Under the pieces are notes generated by a model. It was not told the DNA's origin. It was given only the letters and a program-made list of their open reading frames with translations, and made no database searches. Shown piece after piece: positions 23,488 to 35,851 of a stretch of DNA of 64,000 nt. Made by a program: the position numbers and the translations under genes. Origin of the DNA: Muraenolepis orangiensis (taxonomy: Eukaryota; Chordata; Actinopteri; Gadiformes; Muraenolepididae); assembly GCA_027704905.1 (NCBI GenBank), contig CM051019.1, positions 19,537,867 through 19,601,866 of the forward strand, given 5' to 3'. Every line of letters starts with the position of its first letter. Within the stretch, counting starts at the first letter, position 1.

Positions 23488-25860
23488 ATACAGTAATAAT
23501 AATAATAATAATAAATTATAATGCACTTTTAATTTGCATGGGCAAAACTCAAAGTGCTACAGAGTAAAAATGGTTTAAATAAAACAGAATAAAAGCAGCG
23601 ACGTTTACACCGGCATGGCAACCAGTGGGGTTTTTTTTTAAATCTAGTGAAAAGCTATTCTAAAAAGGTGTGTTTTTAGGCCTTTTTTAAAAACATCCAC
23701 AGTCTGTGGTGTCCTCAGCTGGTTTGGGAGGGCGTCCCACAGTCTGTGGTGTCCTCAGCTGGTTTGGGAGGGCATTCCACAGTCTCGGAGCAGCGGAGCA
23801 AAAGGCTCGGTCTCCCATGGTTTTCAGTTTGGTCCTGGGGGGAAGGAGGAGGTTTGCCTTTTCAGAGCGTAGGCTCCTCGTGGAGTTTTGTGGGGTGAGA
23901 AGTTCTTTTATATATCAGGGAGCATTTCCATGAATGCACTGATAGGTGAAGAGGGTGATTTTGTATTCAATCCTGAGTGAGACCGGGAGCCAGTGCAATG
24001 ATTTGAGTATGGGCGTGATGTGCTCATACTTCCGCACTCTCATCAGGATCCTAGCAGCGCTGTTCTGGATGTACTGCAGCTTCTGGATGTTCTTGGCAGG
24101 AATCCCAATGAGAAGTGCGTTACAGTAATCTAGCCTGGAGGAGACAAAGGCGTGGACAAGCTTTTCAGCATCTGATAGAGTGTGGGACGGATTTTAGCAA
24201 TATTTCTGAGGTGGTAGAAGGAGGTCTTGCATGTTTGTTTGATGTGGGCCTCAAAGGTCAGGTGAGGATCCATTTTAACACCCAGATTGGTGACAGTTGA
24301 TGAGAGTGAAATGTTCTGACCGGAGAAGGTGATGCTGGTGATGGAGGATGAAAGGACCTGATGTGGAGTGCCAACTAGAATGGCTTCAGTCTTGGAGCTG
24401 TTTAATTGAAGGAAGTTTTGCTTCATCCACACCTTTATCTCCTCCAGGCATGTGGTTATGTTGGATGATGGCAGAGGTGCGGAAGGGGTTGGGTTTGTTC
24501 TGATGTAGAGCTGCGTGTCATCAGCATAGCAATGGAAAGATATTCCATGCCGGCTGATGACACGACCAAGGGGGGACATGTATATGGTGAAAAGGGTGGG
24601 GCCGAGGACTGATCCTTGAGAGACACCACAGTTCACAGAGTGTGTTTGTGATTTTGCCGCTCCCAAGGTGACGTGCTCAGTCCTCCCGGTGAGATATGAG
24701 GTGAACCAGTTTAGGGCAGAGTAAGAGAGTCCAATTGTCGAGCGAAGACGATGGAGTACAATGTTATGGTCGACAGTGTCAAATGCTGCAGTTAGATCCA
24801 GGAGGATGAGGAGGGATGGAGATCCGGTGTCAGCTGTCATCAGCAGGTCATTGGTCACCCTGACTAAGGCAGTTTCTGTACTGTGGCCCTGGCGGAAACC
24901 AGACTGGAACTTTTCAAAGAGGTTATTGTGTTTGAGATGTTCGTGAATCTGAATGGCAATTACCTTCTCCAGGACCTTTGATAGAAATGGCAGGTTGGAG
25001 ATGGGTCTATAATTAGCCAGGACTTCAGGGTCTAAGGTGGGTTTTTTGAGGAGTGGTTTGATGATAGCAGCTTTTAATGGGGAAGGAACATGACCAGACT
25101 GGATGGAGTGGTTTGTCACTGAAGTGATCAGGGGACTTATGGCACCAATGTTCGATTTGACCAGGGCTGTGGGAAAGGGGTCCAGGGCACAGGTGGAGGG
25201 TTTCATCTTTTTGATGATGGCCTCAACTTCATGCTGCGAGATATCAGTGAAGCAGCAAAGAGGCTGGGTAGGTCCGGGTTGGGGGTTGACGGTCAGGACT
25301 GGGAGAGCAGCGGAGTTTGAGAGGAGAGAGCGGATGGTCTCTACTTTTTTCCTAAAAAATGTGATAAAATGATCACACTGCTCCTCTGTGGTGTCTTTGT
25401 GTAAGGGAGTCTGAGGTTTGAGGAGATGATTTATGGTGGAAAAGAGTTGCTTGGAGTTGCCAGGGCTATTGTTGATGATAGTGGAGTAGAATTTTGACCG
25501 TGTGTCTCTGAGGGACTTTGCATAGGCCTTTTGGTGGCCCCGGTATGCCTGTCTGTGAACAGTGAGTCCAGAAACCTTGAGGCGCCACTCAAGGACACGC
25601 CCCGCTGTCTTTTTTTGTTGTTGTCATTTTCCGCAGCTCGCAGGTGTACCAGGCTGAGCGTGTGAAAGTGACTGTTCTGGTTTTGACAGGGGCGTGGAGA
25701 TCCAGGAGATTACGCAGAGATTTATTGTAAAAGTCCACAGATTCATTGACTGATGTAGGAGTAATTGTGGAGAGATGCTGGAGATCCGAAGTCATGGTGT
25801 CGGGGTTGATATTTTCTGAAAGTTCAGATTTCTGAAATGGATTTGACGCTTGGGTTTGGT
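23488..25860 (-). mobile_element. L2-like LINE, 5' truncated and frameshifted
   Basis: On the minus strand the main open part (25206-24130) encodes a reverse transcriptase: ANYRPISNLPFLSKVLEKVI, LLDLTAAFDTVDH, GVSQGSVLGPTLF and the active site YADD (HCYADDTQLYIR). Upstream, in other frames, are MKPSTCALDPFPTALVKS and an N-terminal segment at 25795-25589. The C-terminal part (SRLDYCNALLIGIP-like) continues out of frame to about 23700. The 3' end is an (AAT)n run at 23488-23515. No endonuclease domain seen. This copy is dead and lies in the intron between cdk19 remnants 4 and 5. Confidence 0.9.
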
Positions 25861-25884
25861 GCGGGGTAGCAGGAGAGCTCTCCC

Positions 25885-27270
25885 CCTGTACAGTAGAACC
25901 ACCCTGTACAAATAAGCTGTAACCCTATATACAGTAGGACCACCCTATACAGTAGAACCACCCTGTACAGTAGAACCACCCAGAGCTCTAACCCTACAGT
26001 AGACCCACCCTGTACAGTAGAACCACCCTGTACAGTAGAGCTATAACCCTATACAGTAGAACCACCCTGTACAGTATAACTCTAACCCTATACAGTAGAA
26101 CTATCCTGTACAGTAGAACCACCCTGTACAGTATAACTCTAACCCTATACAGTAGAACTACCCTGTACAGTAGAACCACCCTGTACAGTATAACTCTAAC
26201 CCTATACAGTAGAACCACCCTGTACAGTAGAACCACCCTGTACAATATAACTCTAACCCTATACAGTAGAACTACCCTGTACAGTAGAACCACCCTGTAC
26301 AGTAGAGCTCTAACCCTATACAGTAGAACCACCCTGTACAGTAGAACCACCCTATACAGTAGAACCACCCTGTACAGTATAACCACCCTATACAGTAGAA
26401 CTACCCTGTACAGTAGACCCATCCTGTACAGTAGAGCTCTAACCCTATACAGTAGAACCACCCTATACAGTAGAACCACCCTATACAGTAGAACCACAAT
26501 GTACAGTATAACTCTAACCCTATACAGTAGAACCACCCTGTACAGTAGAACCACCCTGTACAGTATAACTCTAACCCTATACAGTAGAACCACCCTGTAC
26601 AGTATAACTCTAACCCTATACAGTAGAACTACCCTGTACAGTATAACTCTAACCCTATACAGTAGAACTACCCTGTACAGTAGAACCACCCTGTACAGTA
26701 GAACTCTAACCCTATACAGTAGAACTACCCTGTACAGTAGAACCACCCTATACAGTATAACTCTAACCCTATACAGTAGAACCACCCTGTACAGTAGAAC
26801 CACCCTGTACAGTAGAACTCTAACCCTATACAGTAGAACCACCCTGTACAGTAGAACCACCCTGTCTGTACAGTATAACTCTAACCCTATACAGTATAAC
26901 TACCCTGTACAGTAGAACCACCCTGTACAGTAGAGCTCTAACCCTATACAGTAGAACCACCCTGTACAGTAGAACCACCCTATACAGTAGAACCACCCTG
27001 TACAGTATAACCACCCTATACAGTAGAACTACCCTGTACAGTAGAACCATCCTGTACAGTAGAGCTCTAACCCTATACAGTAGAACCTGTACAGTAGAGC
27101 TCTAACCCTATACATTACAACTACCCTGTACAGTAGAACCACCCTGTACAGTATAACTCTAACCCTATAAAGTAGAACCACCCTGTACAGTAGAACCACC
27201 CTGTACAGTATAACTCTAACCCTATACAGTAGAACCACCCTGTACAGTAGGACCGCCCTGTCCAGTACAA
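25885..27270. repeat. 18-bp minisatellite (CTGTACAGTAGAACCACC)
   Basis: About 1.4 kb. Units CTGTACAGTAGAACCACC alternate with CTGTACAGTATAACTCTAAC and CCTATACAGTAGAAC variants, giving a loose higher-order pattern of 55 to 75 bp. Confidence 0.95.
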
Positions 27271-27280
27271 CCACCTGGTG

Positions 27281-27556
<276 letters not shown>

Positions 27557-27702
27557 TGTGTACACAATATGGCCAACAATGCTATGTAATCCAGTGGTTC
27601 ATTGCGTAACCTGGACATTAACAGCGGGATGGGACCGGACACAGTTAAGAGCCTCTCCTCGCTCTAATCCACTCAACAACCAGCTGATCACTGATACAAC
27701 GA

Positions 27703-27843
<141 letters not shown>

Positions 27844-28055
27844 AAGCTCACAGAGGTCAGTTTCTATCCTAAGCCTGACTCCACCCAGCCCTGGTTCTCA
27901 CGGTAACATTGTGGGAAGACCAGCAAGGAGAAGGCAGACAGTCCTTCTGTCTCATACCATAGATAGAGATAGAGAGATAGATATATTATATATATTATAT
28001 AGTATATAGTATTAAATTATCATTGTACTATACTATTATCACACAAACATTACCA

Positions 28056-28205
<150 letters not shown>

Positions 28206-28241
28206 CCAGGTCTGTGTGTGTGGTGTGTGATCAGGGCTATC

Positions 28242-28356
28242 CCAGTTGGTGTGGAGGTAGTGGATCCCTTCCAGGATCTGGTAGAGCAGGGACTTGAAGG
28301 CTTCGTCAGTCAGCTGCCCCGCCTTCTTATTGGCCTTGGTGGAACTGGATGATGTG
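28242..28356 (-). pseudogene. cdk19 remnant 4, frameshift and lost donor
   Basis: Acceptor GTGGCAG, then HIIQFH, an 8-base deletion, and in a new frame KANKKAGQL, FKSLLYQILEGIHYLHTNW. The family reads HIIKFHRASKANKKP and SLLYQILDGIHYLHANW. The length is 115 nt where 123 is expected. The donor after the final TGG reads GATAGC, so GT is lost. Confidence 0.93.
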
Positions 28357-28567
28357 CTGCCACGGAAACAAGGAGGAAGTGACATCATCCATCACATTCA
28401 ACTAACGGGAACTACACAACAAAAAACTGAACTAAACAACACCAAACTTAACTATACAACAAGAAACTGAACTACTCAACAAGAAACCGAACTATACAAC
28501 AAGAAACTGACTAACACCTAGCTAGATGCTAGGTGTTAGCTAGGCGCTAGGCTGTTAGATGACTCAG

Positions 28568-28668
28568 CCACAGGTCGTGCTCTGCGTAGACAATGAGCAG
28601 CCACACCTTGCAGTCGTGGGAGAGGAAGACCTCAGGGTAATGACGTTATGCTGCAGCTCCCTCAGCAG
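28568..28668 (-). pseudogene. cdk19 remnant 3, frameshift and lost donor
   Basis: Acceptor CCTCCAG, then LLRELQHNVITL, a 4-base loss, and in a new frame VFLSHDCKVWLLIVYAEHDLW. The family reads [21 protein letters not shown] and KVWLLFDYAEHDLW. It is 101 nt where 111 is expected. The donor position reads CTGAGT instead of GTGAGT. Confidence 0.93.
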
Positions 28669-28669
28669 C

Positions 28670-29490
28670 TGGAGGAGATAACAACCATCACAACAACAAC
28701 AGAGGATCACACAACAGGTGATCAGCTGAAGGTTCTTGTTGGTTGTCATCTGCTGAAGTTAGTTGGCGTTTGTTGGGCCAGTGTGCAAACACCTTAGACA
28801 CTGAGGTTGAGCTGAGGTCAATGATATGAAGTTTATTCATTACTCAAGCTCTTATTGTGAAACCATTCTGAATGACAGGAAACAGGAGGGGAATAGGAGG
28901 GAGTAGGAGAGGAGCATGAGGCAGGGAGGGACATGGCTTCTGGAAACAACAACAAAGTGAAGCCACTTTATTTATATTTGGGAGCTTTGGGATTAAACCA
29001 TTCTGTGGTTCTCACGATAATCTTGTCTGGGAGAATTGTGTACCGTATGGGGTGCCAACGTGTACTAGAGTCAAATAAACAAGATATCATTATCGTCTTG
29101 TTGATATTTTTCGGCGACATGTGTATATATCTGACAAATGTATATATTATCTTGAAAACTTTGCAAAGCATGTTTAATAACCATGGGAGCAACCAAGTGT
29201 ACCAGGGGTGGGGGGGGTCACACATGCTTTCCTTGGCAAACAGAAATACACTGAATAAAGTCAAGTCAAGTCGGGTTGCACCAATGCCACTTTGGTTACA
29301 GACTCTTCATTACAGATTCTGAATACACACATAAGAACATATTTAGCCTCGCATGAGAACACAAAAATGTCTTTCTTGTGAAAAATGATAAATCATTTCC
29401 CAATTAATGACTAAACAATGACAAAAAAAACCCATTACCCCAGACATATTACCCAACATTCCAATGCTTTCATGCTTCCAAAATGGCGAC
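28670..29490. other. Cdk19 pseudogene intron, no feature seen
   Basis: AT-rich unique-looking sequence. An open frame of about 130 codons near 28933-29322 has no recognisable motif and is not called. Confidence 0.4.
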
Positions 29491-29492
29491 AC

Positions 29493-30458
29493 TGTCACGA
29501 GCGGATAGTTCGGTGGGACCCAGAACGCAGACCAAGACACAGTGGAGCTATAACATAAAGCTTTATTTAAAGCAAACCATAACACAAGAGTGAACAGGGA
29601 CAGGCCAGGGGTCAGGGTACCGGGAGGTCGATCCGCGGAGTACCGGCAGGTAGTAGACCGGCGAGTAGTCCGGGACGGGGGAGGAGTCTGGGTACCGGGA
29701 GGTCGAGTAGCGACAGGTACCAGACAGGTAATTATAATGACCGGGGAGCTCAACGTAGTAAGCACAAAGTACGACGTACGACCTAACCCCGGGGTAACGA
29801 GAAGCCAGGCTCTATATACCCCAGGTGAGGTGATTAGCAATCAGCCACGGCAATTGCTGACAGGTGTGTGTGTGTGCCGCCAGCGCACGTGGCTTGGCCA
29901 CGCCCCCTGTCAACCACCGTAACCGTGACAGTACCCCCCTCAACGTGCTGTCAGACGGGGGAGGTGTGGCGCTGTCAGACGGGGACAGCGTAGCGTCAGC
30001 AGCGTCGGCAGGCAGGGACAGCGTGACGCTGGGGGCCCCTCTGACGCAACGGTGGTTGCCAGGTCCCTGAGCTGGCCTATCATGACCTGCAGTTCTTGAC
30101 CCCACCGTCCGTACTGGGAATCACCCACGGGCTGGTCGCGGACGTCGGGGGCCATCCGGGCTAACATGACCTTCCACTCTTTCTCCAGCTCCCGCAGCGC
30201 TTGAACCCGTGATCCGTCACGGCTCCTCAGGGCATCGATCAGGTGCATCACCCGTTCGAGATCGCCGGGGCCCAGGTCGGCTAACCGGTGATCCTCAGCT
30301 CCAGCGTCAGTTGGTCCACCAGAGCGAGGTCGCCGGGGTCCAACGGGGCTAGGTCCATGAGGCGTCTCATGGCATTGGGAGACTGCAGATTCCTCCACTG
30401 GTCGAGGTCGCCGGGGTCCATATTGGTTAGGTCCCTGTCAACCACCGTAACCGTGACA
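29493..30458 (-). mobile_element. LTR retrotransposon remnant with 5-bp target duplication
   Basis: Flanked by GACAC on both sides (29488-29492 and 30459-30463). Read on the minus strand, the 3' LTR (29930-29493) starts TGTCACGG and ends CGTGACA. It holds a TATA box (GGTATATAGAG) and an AATAAAGC signal, and is preceded by a polypurine tract (GAGGGGGG). The interior (30398-29940) has a gag-like ORF with no recognised domain. At the other end only the first 26 bp of the LTR remain (30458-30433), so the 5' LTR is almost wholly deleted. Pol is absent. A gypsy-like origin is likely but not shown. Confidence 0.85.
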
Positions 30459-30477
30459 GACACACAGAAATGAATAC

Positions 30478-30560
30478 ATGACCCCATTCCATTCCATTCC
30501 ATTACAGTCATTTAGCAGACGCTTTTGTCCAAAGCGACTTACAAAAGTCATAATTTGCAG
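30478..30560 (-). mobile_element. Fish SINE tail
   Basis: (ATTCC)n followed by TCATTTAGCAGACGCTTTTG and TCCAAAGCGACTTACAAA, a related but different tail from the copy at 16494. Confidence 0.65.
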
Positions 30561-30736
30561 TATATGGTACCACCAGAAGACCGAACCTCCCCAGCCCCAG
30601 ACCGGCCCCAGTCCAACACCTCCCTCCCTCGCCCAGACCACAGCGCCCAGATGGGAGCCCGGCTTGCCACAAAGGCCCCATTGTTGGTCCACGACAAACT
30701 GGTTTTAATGAGCCCCTCCTGGTACTTAAACACAGA

Positions 30737-30935
30737 CAGGAGAGAGGAGAGAGGAGAGAGGAGAGAGGAGAGAGGAGAGTAAGAGAACAGAGAGAGGAGA
30801 CAGAACAGAGGGAGGAGAGAAGAGAGGGATGACGAGTGAAAAGAGGAGAGGAGAGAGGAGAGGGCAGAGAGGAGGAGAGAGGAGAATAGAGAGGGATGAT
30901 GAGTAGAACGAGAGGAGAGGAAAGGAGAGAAGCGA
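30737..30935. repeat. GAGAGGA-rich purine tract
   Basis: About 200 bp of GAGAGGAGAGAGG-like units. Confidence 0.95.
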
Positions 30936-31235
30936 GAGGAGAGGCGGTGAACCTTCTCAGACCTGCATCCCTGTACAACCTTTGACACACTCCATCAACA
31001 CACTCCTCCTCCCTCTCCCACCAATAGAAGGAGTGCTCTGGGACCCTCTCCCTCTGGGACCCTCTCCCCAAGCAGGACCCAGGGGGGTCTGCTATGTGTA
31101 TTCTTAGACTGGCTCTCTGCTGCTGCTCAGCCAACCAGAGAGCGGGTGGTTCACCAAGTCAACCAATCACACTAGAGAGAGGGAATGAGTTAGAGAGATC
31201 AGCCGTAGGTTTCTTCTGCCCCCTTCAACATTCCG

Positions 31236-31383
<148 letters not shown>

Positions 31384-31460
31384 ATCTTCAGGAACTGGCC
31401 TTACTCTCTCCTATCCTTCCAGTACCTTCTATTCCTCGAATACCCTTGTTGCATAACATG

Positions 31461-31640
31461 CAAGGGGCGGCAATAGCTGTCTGTTGGGGCTTGGCTTGGG
31501 AACCGGAAGGTCGCCAGTTTAAGTCCCCGAAACACTTGGGCACTGCCGAGGTGCCCTTGAGCAAGACACAAGACACACTGTGTGAGTTCATGTATATGGG
31601 AAAGAGGATTCAATCCTCCTGATTTAGATTTAGATGCAGC
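31461..31640 (+). mobile_element. tRNA-derived SINE, internally shortened
   Basis: Same family as 6131: CTGTCTGTTGGGGCTTGGCT, the B-box region CCAGTTTAAGTCC, GGGCACTGCCGAGGTGCCC and the tail AAGAGGATTCAATCC. The body between GACAC and the tail is reduced. Confidence 0.8.
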
Positions 31641-31854
31641 ACCTAGCTTAGCGCCTGCCAGTTACATAACTTGCAGCAAGCTAAGTGTCACCTAGCTAGC
31701 TTAGTGGATGCTACCCTAGCGGCAGCGAGCAACCCCTCCCCCGCCGCAAGCGCTGTTCCACCCAACTGAACTCTGTCTGGTTTGTCTGAATACAATGTAG
31801 TGTCTTTTACATCCTACCTACAATCTATCGTTAATACAGACACAGTGACCATAA

Positions 31855-32845
31855 GTGGTTCTAACACAACTCCCCTGGTTGTAACACAACTCCCCTGGGT
31901 TCTTACACAACTCCCCTGGGTTGTAACACAACTCCCCTGGTTGTAACACAACTCCCCTGGGTTGTAACACAACTCCCCTGGTTGTAACACAACTCCCCTG
32001 GTTGTAACACAACTCCCCTGGTTGTAACACAACTCCCCTGGGTTGTAACACAACTCCCCTGGTTGTAACACAACTCCCCTGGGTTGTAACACAACTCCCC
32101 TGGTTGTAACACAACTCCCCTGGGTTGTAACACAACTCCCCTGGTTGTAACACAACTCCCCTGGGTTGTAACACAACTCCCCTGGGTTGTAACACAACTC
32201 CCCTGGTTGTAACACAACTCCCCTGGGTTGTAACACAACTCCCCTGGTTGTAACACAACTCCCCTGGGTTGTAACACAACTCCCCTGGGTTGTAACACAA
32301 CTCCCCTGGGTTGTAACACAACTCCCCTGGGTTGTAACACAACTCCCCTGGGTTGTAACACAACTCCCCTGGGTTGTAACACAACTCCCCTGGTTGTAAC
32401 ACAACTCCCTGGGTTGTAACACAACTCCCTGGTTGTAACACAACTCCCTGGTTGTAACACAACTCCCCTGGGTTGTAACACAACTCTCCTGGGTTGTAAC
32501 ACAACTCCCCTGGGTTGTAACACAACTCCCCTGGTTGTAACACAACTCCCCTGGGTTGTAACACAACTCCCCTGGTTGTAACACAACTCTCCTGGGTTGT
32601 AACACAACTCCCCTGGGTTGTAACACAACTCCCCTGGGTTGTAACACAACTCCCCTGGTTGTAACACAACTCCCCTGGGTTGTAACACAACTCCCCTGGT
32701 TGTAACACAACTCCCCTGGTTGTAACACAACTCCCCTGGGTTGTAACACAACTCTCCTGGGTTGTAACACAACTCCCCTGGGTTGTAACACAACTCCCCT
32801 GGTTGTAACACAACTCCCCTGGGTTGTAACACAACTCCCTTTTCT
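31855..32845. repeat. 20/21-bp minisatellite (TTGTAACACAACTCCCCTGG)
   Basis: About 48 units. GG and GGG junction variants give 20- and 21-bp units mixed in short runs. Long open frames on the minus strand are artefacts of the repeat. Confidence 0.97.
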
Positions 32846-32849
32846 AGTT

Positions 32850-33440
32850 TGGGGACATTTGGACAGATTCCCCTCAGGGCCTGAGAACGGCCAAGATAAG
32901 AAGCAGACCAGGAAATGATGTTTGGAGAACATTGAGTGCAGAGGGATGTCAGATAAACTGTGGTTTATTTATTATAAAATGTTGTGTTGTGAAACTAATC
33001 TGATAAACTCAAATGGAGTGAGTTATAGACAATGGTGAGCCCCAAAGGTACTGCCTAAATGTATTGTACATGCCGGCTAGAACAGTAATACTGTTCTAAA
33101 TGTACTGGATATATCAGGTAGTAGGACTGTACTGTCTCATGTACTGTATACACCAGCTATAACAGTAAAACACACTGTACATGGGTTCCGCTGGAAGGCT
33201 CCATCTTATGGTCTGAATTAGTTAAAGGCAAAAACACCATATGGCAGCGTGAGGACGTCCTGATAAGGTGTGTATCCGAGTCTACTAACAAAAAACCAAG
33301 ACCCGAGAGCAGCTGGCCAAAAAATGTGACAGATAATGTCTCTCCCTAAACACATGTGTGTTGTGGAGCCGGGAGCTCGTAGCGGAAGGTGAGAGCCCCG
33401 GGGGAGGTCGGAAAGCAGAAGAAACCAAACCAGTTTGACT
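32850..33440. other. Cdk19 pseudogene intron, no feature seen
   Basis: Unique-looking sequence with weak local similarity between TACTGTACTG-like segments at 33060-33180. No exon recognised. Confidence 0.4.
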
Positions 33441-33443
33441 CAA

Positions 33444-33519
33444 AGCAATCTCCCGGCAGGCTGACGTGGAAATTCCAGCGCCTTCGATCTGTTTGAGAGC
33501 GTGATCCTTGTCATCCTTC
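33444..33519 (-). pseudogene. cdk19 remnant 2, lost donor
   Basis: Acceptor CTCCACAG, then KDDKDHALKQIEGAGIST and ACREIA. The family reads [20 protein letters not shown] and ACREIA, so three codons are missing. The catalytic Lys (ALKQ) is kept. The donor position reads TTGAGT where GTGAGT is expected. No exon 1 was found further upstream. Confidence 0.92.
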
Positions 33520-34310
33520 CTGTGGAGACATGTGAGACATGAGAAGACACACCATCCATCACTCCTGCAGCACTTATGTTTTACCCCCCGTTTCACTTGG
33601 ACATAACTTACGTATGTTTCATGCCCGTTTCCCTCCTACATCACTAACGGTTCACTACTGGTTCACTCATGTTTTACTCAACTCCTACGTCACTTATGTT
33701 TCCCTCCTGGTTCACTCCTTCATCACTAATGTCTCACTCCTGTATAGGGCAGGGCAGTAATTCAATAGGATTGTTTACTGTATTTGAATGGTACTATCAT
33801 GACATGAAGATAACAACTTGTGATTGCGATGCCCAGTTGTATAGTATAAATTAATTATGATGAGAAGATGTGCCCTCAAAATGATCAAATATGAGGTTTG
33901 AACCATCAGTGAGAAAGGGAAAATTGTTCCATAAGCGTCCATTATTTCACTCCTGTATTCCTCCTACAACGCTCCTGTATCACTAATGCATCACTAAGTT
34001 ATCACTAATGTATCACTAAGTTATCACTAATGTATCACTAAGTTATCCCTTCTGTATCATAAACGCATCCCTCCTGTGTGACTGACCTGGACATTAAATA
34101 GATGAAAGGGGAAACCTGAAATGTCCTGCCAGACTGAGCATGCTCAGTAAACCATGGTGTAGACCACTGTGGACAGAAGGACTTAAGCTGAAGAAGATGG
34201 ACCCTTGGGGTTTAAAGACGTCTATATTCATAATGTCATTTTTGAAAATGTATGCTGAAAATGCAGTTTAAAAGTAGCACAAATGGGCCGTGGGGTAACT
34301 CAAGGGTCAA
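33520..34310. other. Intergenic stretch where cdk19 exon 1 would be expected
   Basis: Contains degenerate TCACTAATGTATCACTAAGT-like repeats at 33540-33760 and 33970-34060. No sequence matching the N-lobe Gly-rich loop of CDK19 (GRGTYGHVYKAK) was recognised on the minus strand. Confidence 0.5.
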
Positions 34311-34314
34311 GTTT

Positions 34315-34700
34315 ATTGTCACTTTTACAGTTTACACAAGTATAAAGCAGTGAGTGAAAATCGTATGTGCAATACCCGACGACAGACAGCAGTTATAAAA
34401 ATAAGATAAAATAGCAAATAGAAAAAGTATATATAAATAATGTAATAAAATATACATTGTTATATGCTATACGCCCTTGTTCAGCAGCCTGATGGCCTGA
34501 CTGTGGAAGCTATCTCTGAGTCTGTTTGTACGGCACTTGATACTGCGGTATCGCCTGCCTGACGGTAACAGTGAGTACAGTTCGTGGCTGGGGTGGGCAA
34601 TGTCTTTATGATGCGTTTGGCCTTGGCAGAAGCACCGCTGATTGTATATATCCAGGAGGGAGGGGAGCTCACCTCCAACCATATACTGGGCTGTCCGCAT
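34315..34700 (-). mobile_element. 3' end of a fish non-LTR retrotransposon
   Basis: Minus strand encodes a typical LINE C-terminus (LPSGRRYRSIKCRTNRLRDS and SFHSQAIRLLNKG), followed by a 3' UTR with GACGACAGACAGCAGTTATA. A second copy of this 3' UTR starts near 35046. Confidence 0.75.
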
Positions 34701-35045
34701 CACCCTTTGAAGCGCTCTGCGCTCTGTGTTTGTGTGTGTGTGAAAAATATATAATAGAATCTCGAATATCTCGAATACGGCATAGTTACACAGAACTCAC
34801 AGTATTTAACAGTGCTCAATTATCTTACGCTTTTATCTGCAACTGTATCTCTGTGTGTATATGTTCACTGATTGTATTTTCTAAATGCATTGTTATGTTT
34901 GTGTCTGTAGATTGGAGGATCTGTAACACACTCAGAATGTAAACGACAAATGGTAAATGGACATTTATATAGCGATATTATAAAGCGCTATATAAGTATA
35001 TATTTTAGTATAATTACTAAAAGTAGTAGTATAATTTTGTATAAG

Positions 35046-35270
35046 TATAATTTAAGTGAAAAGTGAAAATATTATGTGCAATACCCGACGACAGACAGCA
35101 GTTATAAAAATAAGATAAAAATAGAATAAAACAGAATAGAATAAAATAAAATAAATAAAAATGCAATTTATAAAATGCAATATATCGGCACAGAAAAAGA
35201 GCAATATGTATATATTATATATATATATTATATATATATGTAATAAAATATACATTGTTATATGCTATAA
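35046..35270 (-). mobile_element. Partial copy of the 34315 element 3' UTR
   Basis: Repeats GTGCAATACCCGACGACAGA and TAATAAAATATACATTGTTA found at 34370-34470, with an AT-rich insert between. Confidence 0.7.
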
Positions 35271-35293
35271 CATATATGTTATATGTTATATGC

Positions 35294-35435
35294 TTTACAA
35301 GTCATGCCTCACATTCACCCATTCATACACACATTCAACCACCAACGGCGGAGTCATCCATGCAAGGAGATAGCCAGCACGTCGGGAGCAGTTAGGGTGT
35401 CTTGCTCAAGGACACCTCGGCAGTTTTTACTAGGA
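35294..35435 (-). mobile_element. SINE body fragment, second family
   Basis: CCTCACATTCACCCATTCAT and GTGTCTTGCTCAAGGACACC match the element at 10055-10250, but without its tRNA-like head. Confidence 0.6.
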
Positions 35436-35592
35436 GGAGGTGGGTCTAACTCAATCATTTGTTTATGTGTGGGAAGCGCGGAGTTTCGAGGGGTACGATT
35501 GACAGGCACATAGACCAATCACCATTGATCCGAGTGACTCCGTTGACTGCTGTGAATGGTCCGTGCACACTTCCGGCTAACGGTGCGCGTAC

Positions 35593-35600
35593 TATAAAAG
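35593..35600 (+). promoter_or_regulatory. TATA box of amd1
   Basis: TATAAAAG. A start site about 30 bp downstream would be near 35623, a dozen bases before the uORF ATG. This agrees with the cap-proximal uORF known for mammalian AMD1. Confidence 0.8.
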
Positions 35601-35634
35601 CGCCGTGCTCCCCTCATTCATCGCTTTCCACAGT

Positions 35635-35655
35635 ATGGCCGGCGATATTAGCTAG
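35635..35655 (+). CDS. uORF encoding MAGDIS, regulator of amd1 translation
   Basis: ATG GCC GGC GAT ATT AGC TAG reads Met-Ala-Gly-Asp-Ile-Ser, then stop. Mammalian AMD1 mRNA carries exactly this hexapeptide near the cap; at high polyamine levels the ribosome stalls at its end and downstream translation falls. The reading is seen directly. The same role in this fish is inferred from the family and from the position between the TATA box and the main ATG, 197 bases upstream of it. Confidence 0.95.
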   Translation: MAGDIS

Positions 35656-35851
35656 CACTCGCTAACGGTATTCTCTATCAAGGGAAGACGGCAAAACTAA
35701 GGAAAACACCACACACCTGGATTGTTACTTTAAGGACCACCTGAAAGAATAAATTATAAATCGCTAAACGGACTGACTTTTAAAATACAATCGTTTAAAG
35801 CAGCGTTTATTATATTTTTTTTCTTCTGTTGTGGTCGTTTTGTCTCACCCG

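Noticed and set aside
25994..26860. VVLLYRV repeat frame, 288 codons
   Set aside because: Artefact of the 18-bp minisatellite.
28933..29322. 129-codon plus-strand frame
   Set aside because: No domain, no splice context, hydrophobic low-conservation look. Likely chance.
31814..32932. Minus-strand frames of over 300 codons with NPGELCY-type repeats
   Set aside because: Three overlapping frames all encode the same 20/21-bp minisatellite. No start context or splice signals support a gene.
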